This document shows, piece by piece, positions 24,905 to 36,200 of a stretch of 64,000 nt of DNA. The stretch's first letter is position 1, and each line of letters opens with the position of its first letter. The stretch comes from Gallaecimonas xiamenensis 3-C-1 (GTDB lineage Bacteria > Pseudomonadota > Gammaproteobacteria > Enterobacterales > Gallaecimonadaceae): positions 1 through 64,000 of the forward strand of contig NZ_AMRI01000021.1 in the NCBI RefSeq assembly GCF_000299915.1, in the 5' to 3' direction. Below the pieces are notes generated by a model that searched no databases, had not been told where the DNA came from, and was given only the letters and a program-made list of their open reading frames with translations. Position numbers and translations under genes: made by a program.

Positions 24905-24973
24905 GATGCTCCAATCAGCACGATAGAAAGAGAAGGGGGTGAAAGGATTATCCTAACACCCCAATCAGAATTG

Positions 24974-25420
24974 TCAGGCGCTTAATTTAGCCTTCACCTG
25001 GCCACTGATGGGGCCAATTTCGGCACGGCCTTGCAGCTTGGGCTTCAGCCAGCCCATGACCTTGCCCATATCGGCAGGGCCAGCAGCACCGGTAGCGGTG
25101 ATGGCCTGCTCGATCAGCGCAGCGATTTCATCGCCGCTAAGCTGTTTGGGCAGGAAGTCCTGAAGTACGACGATCTCTGCGGCTTCCGCGTCGGCCAGCT
25201 CTTGGCGGCCAGCGTTCTCATACTGCGAGATGGAGTCGCGACGTTGCTTGATCATCTTGGTGATGATGGCAATAACGTCGTCGTCAGAGAGTTCGCGGCG
25301 CTCATCAACCTCAACCTGCTTGATGGCAGAGAGGGTAAGGCGCAACGTGCCAAGGCGCAGTTTGTCCTTGGCACGCATGGCATCTTTTTGCGCGTCGGTG
25401 AGTTGCTCTTTGAGACTCAT
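24974..25420 (-). CDS. yqeY: GatB/YqeY domain protein
   Basis: A 148-residue protein that matches the YqeY family over its whole length, including KDKLRLGTLRL, the DDVIAIITKMIKQRRDS helix and a C-terminal MGKVMGWLKPKLQGRAE motif. The domain is related to the tail of GatB amidotransferase subunits and may bind tRNA; its actual role is unsettled. It lies between rpsU and dnaG, a common arrangement in this group. Confidence 0.93.
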   Translation of the reverse strand: MSLKEQLTDAQKDAMRAKDKLRLGTLRLTLSAIKQVEVDERRELSDDDVIAIITKMIKQRRDSISQYENAGRQELADAEAAEIVVLQDFLPKQLSGDEIAALIEQAITATGAAGPADMGKVMGWLKPKLQGRAEIGPISGQVKAKLSA

Positions 25421-25444
25421 AACGGCTCCGGATGCAAAAAGGTA

Positions 25445-25666
<222 letters not shown>

Positions 25667-25731
25667 TCACCTCAGGGGTTATACGGTTAGGTGGTCTGCA
25701 AAATGACCACTGCGACTAAAAATGGTGCGGA

Positions 25732-25761
25732 ATTCTAACGTAGCCAAAGACCCAATGTAAA
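25732..25761 (-). promoter_or_regulatory. Promoter of the rpsU operon
   Basis: On the minus strand, TTTACA (25761..25756) and TAGAAT (25737..25732) are separated by 18 bp, with the -10 box about 70 bp upstream of rpsU. This fits a housekeeping promoter for the macromolecular synthesis operon. Confidence 0.6.
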
Positions 25762-25840
25762 GCCGATATGTCCGCCAAAGGTGGAGATAGTCGTGCCCTG
25801 CGGGTAAGATAGCGGCCCCCGAGGTACAGAGGCTCTATCC

Positions 25841-26857
25841 ATGCGCGTTCTTGGCATTGAAACGTCCTGCGACGAAACCGGCATTGCCATCTATGACACC
25901 GAACAAGGCCTGTTGGCGCACCGGCTCTACAGCCAGGTGAAGCTCCATGCCGACTACGGTGGGGTGGTGCCCGAGCTGGCGTCCCGTGACCATGTGCGCA
26001 AGACCCTGCCGCTGATCAAAGAAGCCCTGGCCGAAGCCGGTCTTAGCGGCCAGGACCTGGACGGCGTTGCTTATACTGCCGGCCCCGGCCTGGTGGGGGC
26101 GTTGCTGGTAGGAGCGACCATCGGCAAGAGCCTGGCCTATGGCTGGAATATCCCGGCCCTTGGGGTGCACCACATGGAAGGGCACCTGCTGGCCCCCATG
26201 CTGGAAGAGCGCCCCCCCCAGTTTCCCTTTGTGGCGCTGCTGGTGTCCGGCGGCCACACCCAACTGGTGGCGGTAGAGGCTATCGGCAAGTACCGCATCT
26301 TGGGGGAGTCCATTGATGACGCCGCCGGTGAGGCTTTTGATAAGACCGCCAAGCTTCTGGGACTGGACTACCCCGGCGGCCCGCGCCTGGCCATGCTGGC
26401 CGAAAAGGGCAACCCGGACCGCTTTACTTTCCCCCGCCCCATGACCGACAGGCCGGGCCTGGACTTCAGTTTCTCCGGCCTCAAAACAGCGGCGGCCAAT
26501 GTCATTCGCAGCGAAGGGAACGACGAGCAGACCCAGGCCGATATCGCCCGTGCCTTCGAAGAAGCGGTGGTGGACACCCTGGTGATCAAATGCCGCCGGG
26601 CCCTGAAAGAAACCGGCTTTAAACGTATCGTCATCGCCGGTGGCGTCAGCGCCAACAAGCGCCTGCGCGGCGCCCTGGAAAAGCTGATGGCGAGCCAAAA
26701 AGGCGAGGTCTTCTACGCCCGCCCCGAGTTCTGTACCGACAACGGCGCCATGATCGCCCTGGCCGGCGCTTTGCGCCTGGCCAAGGAAGGCAGCACCGAA
26801 CTGAGCGTCAAGGCCCAGCCGCGCTGGTCCTTGGAGAGCCTGGCGCCCATCGCCTAA
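25841..26857 (+). CDS. tsaD: tRNA N6-adenosine threonylcarbamoyltransferase
   Basis: A 338-residue ASKHA-fold enzyme that completes the t6A37 modification in tRNAs decoding ANN codons, together with TsaB, TsaC and TsaE. It opens [14 protein letters not shown] and has the metal-binding HHMEGH motif, GGHTQL, and a late [10 protein letters not shown] motif. It is divergent from rpsU, as in E. coli and most relatives. Confidence 0.97.
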   Translation: MRVLGIETSCDETGIAIYDTEQGLLAHRLYSQVKLHADYGGVVPELASRDHVRKTLPLIKEALAEAGLSGQDLDGVAYTAGPGLVGALLVGATIGKSLAYGWNIPALGVHHMEGHLLAPMLEERPPQFPFVALLVSGGHTQLVAVEAIGKYRILGESIDDAAGEAFDKTAKLLGLDYPGGPRLAMLAEKGNPDRFTFPRPMTDRPGLDFSFSGLKTAAANVIRSEGNDEQTQADIARAFEEAVVDTLVIKCRRALKETGFKRIVIAGGVSANKRLRGALEKLMASQKGEVFYARPEFCTDNGAMIALAGALRLAKEGSTELSVKAQPRWSLESLAPIA

Positions 26858-26872
26858 GCGATAACTGACATC

Positions 26873-26903
26873 AAAAAAGGCGGCCTTGGGGCCGCCTTTT
26901 TAT
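26873..26903. terminator. Bidirectional terminator between tsaD and plsY
   Basis: AAAAGGCGGCC and GGCCGCCTTTTT form a strong stem with a short loop; it has A and T runs on its two sides and can serve both converging genes. It touches the plsY stop codon. Confidence 0.85.
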
Positions 26904-27496
26904 TTGGGTTTACGAAACCGTACCTTGGGTTCGGTACCGTTCCACAGCCGCCGCAGGTTGTCCTTGTGGCGAACGATGATAAGGGCCGACAGCATGGCCA
27001 CCGGGATCACGTAGGCGGGTTTGATAAACCAGGTATAAAGGGGCGACAGGGCGGCGGTGATGATGGCCGCCAGGGACGAGAGCCGGGTCAGGGCCACCAG
27101 CAGCATCCAGGTGAGGATCTGGGCTCCGGCCAGGATCAAGCCTATGGGCAGCATGGCGCCAAAGGCGGTGGCTACCCCTTTGCCGCCGCGAAAGCGAAAG
27201 AAAATGGGGAAGATATGGCCCAGGCAGGCGGCGATGGCGATCACCCCCAGCCAGATGGGGTCGATGCCGAGAAAGTAAGAGCCCCAGACCGGAATGGTGC
27301 CCTTGAGCACGTCACCGGCCATCACCGCCGCCGCCGCCCCCTTGCCCCCCAGGCGCAGCACATTGGTGGCGCCAGGGTTACCTGAGCCGTGTTGGCGCGG
27401 GTCGGGCAGCCCCACCAGCCGGCAGACAAGGACGGCACTGGATACCGAGCCCAACAGATAGGCGACCAGGGTCATCAATACGGCTGTGGCGATCAT
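26900..27496 (-). CDS. plsY: Glycerol-3-phosphate acyltransferase PlsY
   Basis: A 198-residue membrane protein that transfers the acyl group from acyl-phosphate to glycerol-3-phosphate. The three PlsY motifs are visible: [11 protein letters not shown], a central [18 protein letters not shown] segment and a C-terminal [10 protein letters not shown] start at the ATG at 27496, which matches the E. coli protein; the longer frame adds 19 unlikely residues. It is divergent from folB. Confidence 0.94.
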   Translation of the reverse strand: MIATAVLMTLVAYLLGSVSSAVLVCRLVGLPDPRQHGSGNPGATNVLRLGGKGAAAAVMAGDVLKGTIPVWGSYFLGIDPIWLGVIAIAACLGHIFPIFFRFRGGKGVATAFGAMLPIGLILAGAQILTWMLLVALTRLSSLAAIITAALSPLYTWFIKPAYVIPVAMLSALIIVRHKDNLRRLWNGTEPKVRFRKPK

Positions 27497-27604
27497 GATA
27501 GGGCTTAGTTTTTTCCAGTTAGGGGATAAGGTAAACTCGGCTGCCGTTGTCACACAAGCAGGCCCGCAGCTTAACAGGGCCGGCGCCTAAACGAGAACCG
27601 ACCT

Positions 27605-27958
27605 GTGACCGATCGCATCTTTATCGAAGGCCTGGAAGTTTACGCCGTTATTGGTGTTTTCGACTGGGAAAAGACCCATAAGCGCAAGCTGGTGTTCGAC
27701 CTGGAGCTGGCAACCGACATCCGGGCGGCGGCCCGGGGCGACGATTACGGCCAAGCCCTATGCTACGGGAAAATCAGCGCTTTTATTACCCAGTACACAG
27801 AAAATCACCAATTCGAGTTGCTGGAAACCCTGGCTGAGCGCATTGCCCAGCATCTGATCAGCGATTTTGGGGTGAGCTGGCTGCGTCTGAAACTGTCCAA
27901 GCCCCGCGCCGTGGCCAATGCCCGCAACGTCGGCCTTATCATCGAGCGCCAGCCGTGA
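27605..27958 (+). CDS. folB: Dihydroneopterin aldolase
   Basis: A 117-residue enzyme of folate synthesis that cleaves dihydroneopterin to hydroxymethyl-dihydropterin and glycolaldehyde. The sequence opens DRIFIEGLEVYAVIGVFDWE, with the catalytic Tyr/Glu region and a late LRLKLSKPRAV strand. It uses a GTG start and overlaps folK by 4 bp. Confidence 0.93.
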   Translation: MTDRIFIEGLEVYAVIGVFDWEKTHKRKLVFDLELATDIRAAARGDDYGQALCYGKISAFITQYTENHQFELLETLAERIAQHLISDFGVSWLRLKLSKPRAVANARNVGLIIERQP

Positions 27959-28437
27959 CCCCCATACTGCTGAGCCTGGGGTCGAACGTGACCCCGGAAC
28001 TTCATCTACGGGCCGGGCTCAAAGCCCTGCGCGATGCCTTTGGCGAGCTGCAATGCTCGCCGGTATTCGAGGCAGAACCTGTGGGGTTTAAGGGCACCAA
28101 CTTTTTGAATATGGCGGTCAAGGCCTGGACCGACTGGCCCCTGGAAGAGGTGCTGGCCTGGATAAAGGCTTTGGAGTTTGCCCACGGCCGGCCCCTCAAT
28201 GCCAAGAAGTACGCCCCCCGCACCTTGGATATCGATCTGCTGACCTTCGGCGACCTGGTTTGCACCCAACCGGTGGTGCTGCCCAGGCCCGATATCTGCA
28301 AGCTGGCTTTTGTGCTTTGGCCCCTGGCCGAACTGGTGCCAGGGGAAACCCTGCCCGGCAGCCAACTGAGTTACGCCACGCTCTGGGAGGGGTTCGACAA
28401 GAACCAGCCCCTGTGGCAAGTGCCTTTTGAGGAATAA
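27955..28437 (+). CDS. folK: Hydroxymethyl-dihydropterin pyrophosphokinase
   Basis: A 160-residue HPPK that activates hydroxymethyl-dihydropterin with ATP, the step after FolB. SLGSNVTPE at the start and the PRTLDIDLLTFGD motif with its metal-binding Asp pair are diagnostic. GTG start overlapping the folB stop. In E. coli the usual folK lies with pcnB; this folB-linked copy resembles the second type of folK found in many gammaproteobacteria. Confidence 0.92.
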   Translation: MTPILLSLGSNVTPELHLRAGLKALRDAFGELQCSPVFEAEPVGFKGTNFLNMAVKAWTDWPLEEVLAWIKALEFAHGRPLNAKKYAPRTLDIDLLTFGDLVCTQPVVLPRPDICKLAFVLWPLAELVPGETLPGSQLSYATLWEGFDKNQPLWQVPFEE

Positions 28438-28440
28438 GTC

Positions 28441-29241
28441 TTGAGTATTGTTGAAGCCATAGTCCTGGCGTTGTTGCAGGGCCTGACCGAGTTTTTGCCC
28501 ATTTCCTCTTCCGCTCACCTTATCCTGCCGTCCCAGTTGCTGGGCTGGAAGGACCAGGGGGTTGGCTTTGACGTGGCGGTGCACGTGGGCACCCTGCTGG
28601 CCGTGGTTTGGTATTTTCGGGAAGACGTGGGCCGCATGCTGGTGGCCTGGCTGCAGTCTTTTAAGGGGCGCCGTGACGCCGATAGCCGCCTGGCCTGGCA
28701 GATCATCGTCGCCACCATACCGGCGGGGCTGTTTGGCCTGTTGGCCAGCGACGCCTTGGAAGAATACGGCCGTTCCATTCCGGTGATCGCCACCACCACC
28801 ATTTTGTTCGGCTTGCTGCTGTGGTGGAGCGACGCCAAGACCAAGGGCGGCAAGGACGAGCACCAGGCCAGCTGGAAGGACGCCGTCCTTATTGGCCTGG
28901 CCCAGGCCTTGGCACTGATCCCCGGCACCTCCCGCTCTGGGGTCACCATGACGGCGGCGCTGATGCTGGGGCTGAACCGGGTGGCGGCGGCGCGCTTTTC
29001 CTTCCTGATGTCCATACCGGTCATCGTCATGGCCGGCGGCTATGAAGGGATGAAGATGCTGGACAAGGGCCCGGGTGTGGACTGGAGCATCATCGCCCTG
29101 GGCACCGCCATTTCCTTTAGCTGCGCCCTGGCCTGTATCCACTACTTCCTGAAGGTGTTGGAGCGCCTGGGCATGCTGCCCTTTGTTGTCTACCGCCTGC
29201 TGTTAGGCGCCGGCCTCTTCCTGTTTCTGGGCGTTTTTTAA
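28441..29241 (+). CDS. uppP: Undecaprenyl-diphosphatase
   Basis: A 266-residue inner-membrane phosphatase that recycles the lipid carrier for cell-wall synthesis; overexpression is known to give bacitracin resistance. The two active-site regions are present: [14 protein letters not shown] near the start and [14 protein letters not shown] in the middle. A TTG appears to be the start, 3 bp after folK. Its 3' end overlaps the converging cca gene by 39 bp. Confidence 0.95.
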   Translation: MSIVEAIVLALLQGLTEFLPISSSAHLILPSQLLGWKDQGVGFDVAVHVGTLLAVVWYFREDVGRMLVAWLQSFKGRRDADSRLAWQIIVATIPAGLFGLLASDALEEYGRSIPVIATTTILFGLLLWWSDAKTKGGKDEHQASWKDAVLIGLAQALALIPGTSRSGVTMTAALMLGLNRVAAARFSFLMSIPVIVMAGGYEGMKMLDKGPGVDWSIIALGTAISFSCALACIHYFLKVLERLGMLPFVVYRLLLGAGLFLFLGVF

Positions 29242-30447
29242 CGCCTGAACCAGCCGAATACGTTCGGCCTTTACCGCGTCACCTACCGCAGGGCCCTTGA
29301 GGCCCTGCGCTACTATGGCCTTCACATCCACCTGGCGGGCCGCCGAAAAGGCGCTGCGCAGCCAGTCGGCCTGGGGGTAGGGGCGCTGTTCAAAACCGGT
29401 GCGGCCTTTGTAATCGGCGATACAGGCCAGGGCCAGCTTGTCTACCCGCTCGGGTTTGCGCCAGGCGTCCAGCTTGTCGAAAAGCCGCACCAGGGTGCTG
29501 GCCTTGAGCTCAAAGGCGGTGTGGACCTGGCAGTGCAGGTCGGACACCAGCAGTGCCAGGTCCCGGCAACCGTTGGGTACCCGAAAGCGCTCACAAAAGG
29601 CCTTGATAAGGGGCAGGCCGCTCTGGCCATGGCCATGGTGGCTTGGCCATTTTTCCGGCGGGGTCAGGGCCTTGCCAAAGTCGTGACACAGGGCGGCAAA
29701 ACGGACCTCGATGTCGCTGCTCAGCAAAGCGGCCTGCTCAAGTACCATCAGGGTGTGGATACCGGTGTCCACTTCCGGGTGCCATTTGGCCGGGGCCGGC
29801 ACTCCAAACAACTGGTCCAGTTCCGGGAACAGGGCGCCAAGGGCGCCGCAATCGCGCAGCACCTGGAAAAACACCTGGGGCGAGTCAGTGGCCAGGGCCT
29901 TTTCCAGCTCCTTCCAGACTCGTTCTGGGGTCAGGGCTGCCAGTTCGCCGGAGTCGGCCATGGCTTTAAGCAGGGTCTGGGTTTCCGAGGCGACGGTAAA
30001 GCCCAGATGGGCAAAGCGGGCCGCAAAACGGGCCAGGCGCAGCACCCGCAAGGGGTCTTCGCTAAAGGCCTCTGACACATGGCGCAGTAGTCGGTTGTCC
30101 AGGTCGGCTTTGCCGCCGTAGGGGTCGATAAGGCTGCCGTCCTCGGCCTTGGCCATGGCATTGATGGTCAGATCCCGGCGGATCAGGTCCTCTTCCAAGG
30201 TCACCTCAGGGCTGGCCGAGACTTCAAAGCCGGTGTAGCCGCTGCCTTTTTTGCGCTCGGTGCGGGCCAGGGCGTATTCCTCGTGGGTTTTGGGGTGCAG
30301 GAATACCGGGAAGTCCCTGCCTACCTGCTCAAAGCCTCTGGCCTTCATGGCCTCCACGGTTTCCCCCACCACGACCCAGTCCCGGTCCTGGACCTCAAAT
30401 CCCAACAACTCATCGCGGACAGCACCGCCAACCAGATAACAGTTCAC
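29203..30447 (-). CDS. cca: tRNA CCA-adding nucleotidyltransferase, multifunctional
   Basis: A 414-residue enzyme that builds or repairs tRNA 3' CCA ends. The class II signature is [12 protein letters not shown] with the [10 protein letters not shown] segment; the C-terminal HD domain with [11 protein letters not shown] is the part that gives gammaproteobacterial Cca its phosphatase and phosphodiesterase activities. An AGGAGG Shine-Dalgarno sits five bases before the GTG at 30447, so this start is preferred over an upstream codon that would add eight residues. Confidence 0.95.
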   Translation of the reverse strand: MNCYLVGGAVRDELLGFEVQDRDWVVVGETVEAMKARGFEQVGRDFPVFLHPKTHEEYALARTERKKGSGYTGFEVSASPEVTLEEDLIRRDLTINAMAKAEDGSLIDPYGGKADLDNRLLRHVSEAFSEDPLRVLRLARFAARFAHLGFTVASETQTLLKAMADSGELAALTPERVWKELEKALATDSPQVFFQVLRDCGALGALFPELDQLFGVPAPAKWHPEVDTGIHTLMVLEQAALLSSDIEVRFAALCHDFGKALTPPEKWPSHHGHGQSGLPLIKAFCERFRVPNGCRDLALLVSDLHCQVHTAFELKASTLVRLFDKLDAWRKPERVDKLALACIADYKGRTGFEQRPYPQADWLRSAFSAARQVDVKAIVAQGLKGPAVGDAVKAERIRLVQALKNAQKQEEAGA

Positions 30448-30536
30448 AAAACCTCCTGATAACCCGGCCATTATACCTTGCCAAAGCGGCGAGGGCGCGT
30501 AACCATATTGCCCAGAACCTGAGCACTTGACTGGCC

Positions 30537-32075
30537 ATGTACGAATCCTATTTCGGGCTGACCGAGAACCCCTTTTCCATTGCCCCCAATCCGCATTTCC
30601 TCTATATGAGCGAACGGCACCGGGAGGCCTTGTCGCACCTGAAGTTCGGCCTGCGTGAAAGCGGCGGCTTTGTACTGCTGACCGGGGAAGTGGGCACCGG
30701 CAAGACCACGGTATCCCGTCGCCTGTTAAAGGAACTGCCCGAGCAAACGGACCTGGCTTTTATCCTCAACCCCATGCTCACCGAGAGCGAGCTGCTGGCC
30801 ACCCTCTGTGACGAGCTGAAGATCCCTTACCCCGCCGAGCCCAGCCTCAAACAGCTGACCGACGCCATTCAGGGTTTCTTGCTGCAAAACCACCAACAGG
30901 GGCGCCAAACGGTACTGTTGGTGGACGAGGCCCAGCATTTGAAGGTGTCGGTACTGGAGCAGTTGCGACTCTTAACCAACCTGGAAACCGACACCCAGAA
31001 GCTGCTGAAGATCATCCTTATCGGCCAGCCCGAACTTAACCAGTTGCTGCGCCGCCAGGAGCTGCGCCAGCTGTCCCAGCGCATTACCGCCCGTTACCAC
31101 CTGCTGCCCCTTAGTCGCAAAGACTGCGCCCAATATGTCCTGCACCGCCTGCGCATTGCCGGCCGTGAAAGACCCCTTTTTACCCGGGCGGCGGTGGCCA
31201 GGCTCCATAAGCACTCAGGGGGCATTCCCCGTTTGATGAACCTGCTGTGCGACAGGGCCATGATGGGCGCCTATGGTGCCCACCAGGAAAAGGTGGACGC
31301 CAAGCTGATGGACCAGGCCGCCAGAGAGGTACTGCATCAAGAACCTATGCCTGGCCGGCGCCAGCCCCTTTGGCCTTGGGCGCTACTGGTGGCGGTAGCG
31401 GGGGCGGCCATTGCCGCCTATCCCCTCTGGGAGCGCCAGGGCAATGTGCCCCAGGCTGCTATTCAGCCCAAGGCCGAGCCAGCCCCGGTCGCGGACCACG
31501 TGCAACCGACTAGCCGCGACCGCATTTCCCTGGCCGCCTTCGACGCCCTTTACGGGGCCTGGGGCATGCCGGCACCCAAGGGCGAGCCTTGCGCCCAAGC
31601 CGAACCCTTGGGCTTTCGCTGCCTGCGCCAGCAGTCTCCCTGGCGTGAGCTGGTGGCACTGGGGCGGCCGGCGGTGCTGGAACTGCTGGACGATAAAGGG
31701 GAACGTTTTTTTGCCACGCTGACCCAAGCAGGGGATAATTACCGCCTGGTGCTGAGCCAGGGTAGCCAGACCGTCAGCAGCCATTGGCTGGATCTGCATT
31801 ACCGGGGCAACGCCATTTTGCTGTGGCGGCCGCCGCCGCAGTTTAGCCAGGCCCTGCTGCCGGGCAGCCAGGGCGCTTTGGTGGGCTGGCTGGACACGGC
31901 CCTGGCCCAGGCAATGGGGGATACCCCCAGCAGCAGTAACCAGTACGACCAACAGATGCAAAACCGGGTGCGGGCCTTCCAGATGCAGGTGGGCCTCAAG
32001 GCTGATGGCTTAGCCGGCGAAAACACCCTGGTAAGACTCAATCGCGCCTTAGGCGCGCCAGGACCTGTATTATGA
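30537..32075 (+). CDS. ExeA/GspA-type ATPase with peptidoglycan-binding domain
   Basis: A 512-residue protein. It opens [19 protein letters not shown], the hallmark of ExeA/GspA ATPases, with a Walker [10 protein letters not shown] and a Walker [12 protein letters not shown] single membrane helix near residues 280 to 300 leads to a periplasmic half ending in a peptidoglycan-binding motif ([22 protein letters not shown]). In Aeromonas, ExeA and ExeB place the type II secretin in the wall; other members act with pilus systems. The stop overlaps the next gene by 4 bp. Confidence 0.9.
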   Translation: MYESYFGLTENPFSIAPNPHFLYMSERHREALSHLKFGLRESGGFVLLTGEVGTGKTTVSRRLLKELPEQTDLAFILNPMLTESELLATLCDELKIPYPAEPSLKQLTDAIQGFLLQNHQQGRQTVLLVDEAQHLKVSVLEQLRLLTNLETDTQKLLKIILIGQPELNQLLRRQELRQLSQRITARYHLLPLSRKDCAQYVLHRLRIAGRERPLFTRAAVARLHKHSGGIPRLMNLLCDRAMMGAYGAHQEKVDAKLMDQAAREVLHQEPMPGRRQPLWPWALLVAVAGAAIAAYPLWERQGNVPQAAIQPKAEPAPVADHVQPTSRDRISLAAFDALYGAWGMPAPKGEPCAQAEPLGFRCLRQQSPWRELVALGRPAVLELLDDKGERFFATLTQAGDNYRLVLSQGSQTVSSHWLDLHYRGNAILLWRPPPQFSQALLPGSQGALVGWLDTALAQAMGDTPSSSNQYDQQMQNRVRAFQMQVGLKADGLAGENTLVRLNRALGAPGPVL

Positions 32076-32620
32076 GTTTGCTCGCCAAGGCGCTGGCCAA
32101 GCGCCAACCTGAAACCGGCCCACAGCGGATAGAGGGAGGGTTTCAGGCCGATACCGGCCTGATGTTAAGGCGCCTGCTGGGCACAGCGGGCTTGTGCCTG
32201 GCCATGGCCGCCGGCGTCTGGCTGTGGCCGCAGTTGCAGTGGCTGGACCTCAACCCCCCAGAGGCCTTGCAGCCCAAAGTACCCCAGCAGGTTCAAGAGG
32301 GCAGTGCCCCGGCCCTGCGCATGCGTGAACCGGCTATCGTCGCCGATCCTTTCTTCCTGGCTCGCCAGCAATTGCCGGCCGCTCCTAAGGCCACCACGCA
32401 GCCGGCGCCCCAGGCCATTCATTACACCGGCCATTTTTACGCCACCGAACCGGCATTGCGTTGGGTTAAGTTCAATGGCCACAAATTGCACCAAGGGGAC
32501 AGCTGGGAGCAGATCCAGGTGCTGGAAATTGGCCCGGAAAGCACCAAGGTAAAACTGTCCGGTAAGGTCTTGTGGTTAAACGCCCTGACCAACTGGCCGG
32601 TGCAAAACCAGGCTTCATAA
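32072..32620 (+). CDS. GspB/ExeB-type protein
   Basis: A 182-residue single-pass membrane protein: a short cytoplasmic N-terminus, a helix near residues 30 to 50, and a periplasmic part ending in a GspB-like domain (YTGHFYATEPALRWVKFNGHKL). It follows the ATPase gene with an ATGA overlap, like exeA-exeB. The pair should form the GspAB complex that couples ATP use to secretin placement. No type II secretion gene is in the window. Confidence 0.85.
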   Translation: MSLLAKALAKRQPETGPQRIEGGFQADTGLMLRRLLGTAGLCLAMAAGVWLWPQLQWLDLNPPEALQPKVPQQVQEGSAPALRMREPAIVADPFFLARQQLPAAPKATTQPAPQAIHYTGHFYATEPALRWVKFNGHKLHQGDSWEQIQVLEIGPESTKVKLSGKVLWLNALTNWPVQNQAS

Positions 32621-32623
32621 AAA

Positions 32624-32648
32624 ACGCGGCTCTGAGCCGCGTTTTTTT
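32624..32648. terminator. Terminator after the gspB-type gene
   Basis: AAAACGCGGCT and AGCCGCGTTTT form a strong stem with a short loop, followed by a T run on the plus strand and usable on the minus strand for the barrel gene as well. Confidence 0.85.
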
Positions 32649-32663
32649 ATGTGCCGGTAGGCT

Positions 32664-33185
32664 TTAGAAGCTGAAGTTGATGCCGAAGGTTACGGCGTCA
32701 ATGTCATCACCTTCCACTTCCATCAGCTTGGCGTATTCCAAGAAGAGGTGAGCCTGGTCGCTGACCGCCAGTTTCAGGCCGCCGCCAAAACCCATATCGC
32801 TATCGCTGTCGCTGGCGCTCTGGCCGTAGCCGGACACCTTAAGCTTGGCCTTGGTCCAGCCTACCAGACCGTAGACGGAGAACACATTGTTGAAGTGATA
32901 CTGGGGCAGCAGGTAAATCCCGTAGTTGTTTTGCAGCTCCACGTCGATGGAGGTGCCGCTGATGTTATCGTCTTGCACGCTGAATGCGGCGCGGCCTTCC
33001 AGGGCGAGGAAGTCGTTGAACTGGTAGCCCAACTGGCCCCCCAGGTTACCGAAGTCGAAATTTTCACCGTCTTCAGAGTCGAGGCTGATAGCGCTGTAGT
33101 GGGCGCCGCCGTAGAGACCAGGCTGGGCCGCCATAGCCGGCACGGAAATAAGGGAAGCGACAAGCAGGGGCAAGTATTTTTTCAT
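32664..33185 (-). CDS. Outer-membrane beta-barrel protein
   Basis: A 173-residue protein with a signal peptide (MKKYLPLLVASLISVPAMAA) and a C-terminal Phe (INFSF), the usual signal for the outer-membrane assembly machine. Alternating beta strands and aromatic belts fit a small eight-strand barrel of the OmpA-like/porin family. I start at 33185, preceded by AAGGAT. The cargo or ligand is unknown. It is a single-gene unit flanked by terminators. Confidence 0.86.
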   Translation of the reverse strand: MKKYLPLLVASLISVPAMAAQPGLYGGAHYSAISLDSEDGENFDFGNLGGQLGYQFNDFLALEGRAAFSVQDDNISGTSIDVELQNNYGIYLLPQYHFNNVFSVYGLVGWTKAKLKVSGYGQSASDSDSDMGFGGGLKLAVSDQAHLFLEYAKLMEVEGDDIDAVTFGINFSF

Positions 33186-33252
33186 GGCTCGAAATCCTTT
33201 CATGAGTTTGCCAATGAAGTTGGCGACGAGATTATGCCCAAAATTTAGGGAA

Positions 33253-33283
33253 TAAAAAACGCGGCCTTGGCCGCGTTTTTTAG
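33253..33283. terminator. Terminator between barrel gene and putA
   Basis: AAAAACGCGGCC and GGCCGCGTTTTTT form a near-perfect stem with A and T runs, serving putA on the minus strand; it lies in the 5' leader region of the barrel gene. Confidence 0.8.
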
Positions 33284-33293
33284 TGCATCGGGT

Positions 33294-36200
33294 TTATTCG
33301 CCCAGGGTCAGCAGGGTGGCGTTGCCGCCGACCGCCGTGATGTTGTTGGTGCGGGTCTTCTCGGTCACAAAGCGGAACAGGTAGTGCGGGCCGCCGGCTT
33401 TGGGACCGGTGCCGGACAGGCCCTGGCCGCCGAAGGGCTGGGTACCGACCATGGCGCCGATCTGGTTACGGTTGATGTAGCAGTTGCCCACGTTGGCCTT
33501 GTCGGCGATCTCCAGGGCCAGGCCCTCGTTGCGGCTGTGCACACCCAGGGTCAGGCCGTAGCCGGTGTCGTTGATGGCATCGATAACGGCGTCCAGCTCG
33601 CTGGCCTTGAAGCGCACCACGTGCAGTATGGGGCCGAAGTTTTCTTTGCTGAGCTGATGGATACCGGCGATTTCAACGGCGGTGGGGGCCACGAAGGAGC
33701 CTTTGGCCGCAACCTCGTCGCTCACCGGGGCGGTGGCGATGGGCTTGGCGAAGGCTTTGAGGGCTTCTAAGTGCTCGTCCAGCAGGCCTTTGGCCTTGGC
33801 GTCGATCACCGGGCCTATGTCGGTCTTGTACTGCCAGGGATCGGCCACCACCAGTTCCTGCATGGCGCCTTTAAGGAGTTCAAGGATGCGGTCGGCCACA
33901 TCGTCCTGCACGTACAGCACCCGCAGGGCGGAGCAGCGCTGGCCGGCGGAGGTGAAGGCAGAGCCAATGACGTCGTTCACCACCTGCTCAGGCAGGGCGG
34001 TGGAGTCGACGATCATGGCGTTCTGGCCACCGGTTTCGGCGATCAGGGTCTTGATGGCCCCTTCGTGGTCGGCCAGGGCCTTGTTGATGGCCTTGGCGGT
34101 GGCGGTAGAGCCGGTGAAGACCACGCCGGCGATGCGGTCGTCGCCGGTCAGGGCGCTTCCGACAGTGGCACCGGTGCCGGGCAGGAAGTGCAGCACATCA
34201 CCGGGGATACCAGCTTCAAGAGCCAGCTGGATGGCGCGATAAGCTACCAGGCAGGTCTGCTCGGCCGGCTTGGCCAGCACGGTGTTACCGGTGGCCAGGG
34301 CCGCCGCGACTTGGCCGACGAAGATGGCCAGGGGGAAGTTCCAGGGGCTGATACAGACGAACACGCCCTTGCCCTGTACATAGAGTTCGTTCAGCTCGCC
34401 GGTGGGGCCAGGCAGCACTTCGGCGCCGTTGAACATCTTGCGGGCCTGCTGGGCGTAGTAGCGGCAGAAATCCACGGCTTCGCGCACTTCGTCGATACCG
34501 TCTTGCAGGATACGGCCGGCTTCACGGGTCACCAGGGCGATAAGCTCGGCGCGGTGCTCTTCCATCAGGTCGGCAAATTTTTCCAGGGCCTTGGCGCGGT
34601 CTTCAACATTGCTGCGGCGCCAGGCCGGGAAGGCGGCATGGGCGCTGTCCAGGGCGGCCTTGACGGCGTCGTTGCCGGCAAAAGCCACGGTGCCCACCAG
34701 ATCTTCGTTGTTCTGGGGGGAGCGCACTTTTTGCAGCTCACCGGCCATTTCCTTACCGGCCACTATGGGGGCGGCCTGCCATTGGTGAGTCTGGAAAGGG
34801 GCCATGGCGTCGTGGAAAGGCTGGGCTTCAGACTGGATATGCAAGTTGATTCCTCCAGAATTCTTACGGGTACCGTAGATGGCGTCCGGCATCGGGATCT
34901 TGTGGTTGGCAAGGCTCGGGGCCTCGGCCAGGGTTTTCATGGGGTGGGTGGCCAGGCTTGCCACCGGAGTCTTGGGGTCCACCAGTTTGTGGACGAAGGA
35001 GCTGTTGGCGCCGTTTTCCAGCAGGCGGCGCACCAGGTAGGGCAGCAGATCCTTGTGGCTGCCCACCGGGGCGTAAATGCGCACGTGCTGGCCTTTGTTC
35101 TCTTCCAAGACGGTGTCGTAGAGCTCGTCGCCCATGCCCCACAGGCGCTGGTACTCAAAGGCACGACCGGCGGCCATGGTCTTGATGGCCACCACGGTCT
35201 GAGCGTTGTGTGACGCAAACTGCGGGTAGATCACCCCTTGGGTGTGCTCGCTCAGCAGGAAGCGGGCGCAAGCCAGATAAGAGGCGTCGGTGGACGCCTT
35301 GCGGGTATAGACGGGGTAACCGGTCAGGCCGGCCGCCTGGCACAGTTTGATCTCGGTATCCCAGTAGGCCCCTTTAACCAGGCGCACCGGAATCAGGTCA
35401 CCCTGCTCCTTGCCCAGGCGGGTCAGCCACAGCAGCACCGGCAGGGCGCGCTTGGAAAACGCCTGTACCACCAGGCCGAAGTTACCCCAGCCCTTGGCGG
35501 CATCACTGCGGTAGACCGCTTCGAAGATGTCCAGGGAGATCTCCAGGCGGTCTGCTTCTTCGGCGTCGATTTGCAGGCCGATATTGGCGGCGCGGGCTTT
35601 TTCCACCAATTGGCGGACAATCTCAACCATCTCGGTGCGCACCCGGTCGACGTTCTGCACGTCATAGCGGGGATGCAGGGCGGACAGCTTGATGGAGATG
35701 GTGGGGCGGGGCGCCTGGCTTTCATCGTATTCGGCGCTGCCCAGGGCAGCGATGGCGCTGGCGTAGTCGTTGAAATACTTCTGGGCGTCCTTGGCAGTCA
35801 GGGCTGCTTCACCCAGCATGTCATAGGAGTGGGTGTAGCCAAGCTTGCGGGACTTTTGCGAGTTCTTCAGGGCTTCCTTGATGGTGCGGCCCAGCACGAA
35901 CTGCTTGCCCATGATCTTCATGGCCGCATACATGGCCTTACGTACCACAGGTTCGCCCAGGCGGTTGACCATGCGGTTAAGAAGGTTGGCGGGGCTGCCG
36001 TCGATGCGGCGGTCCATGGTGATCACCTTGCCGGTGAGCATCAGGCCCCAGGTGGAGGCATTGACCAGCAGAGATTCGGACTGGTTGAAGTGACGGGCCC
36101 AGTCGGCGCCGGACAGCTTGTCCTTAATCAGGGCGTCGGCGGTGTCCGGGTCGGGAATACGCAGCAGCGCTTCTGCCAGGCACATCAAGATGATGCCTTC

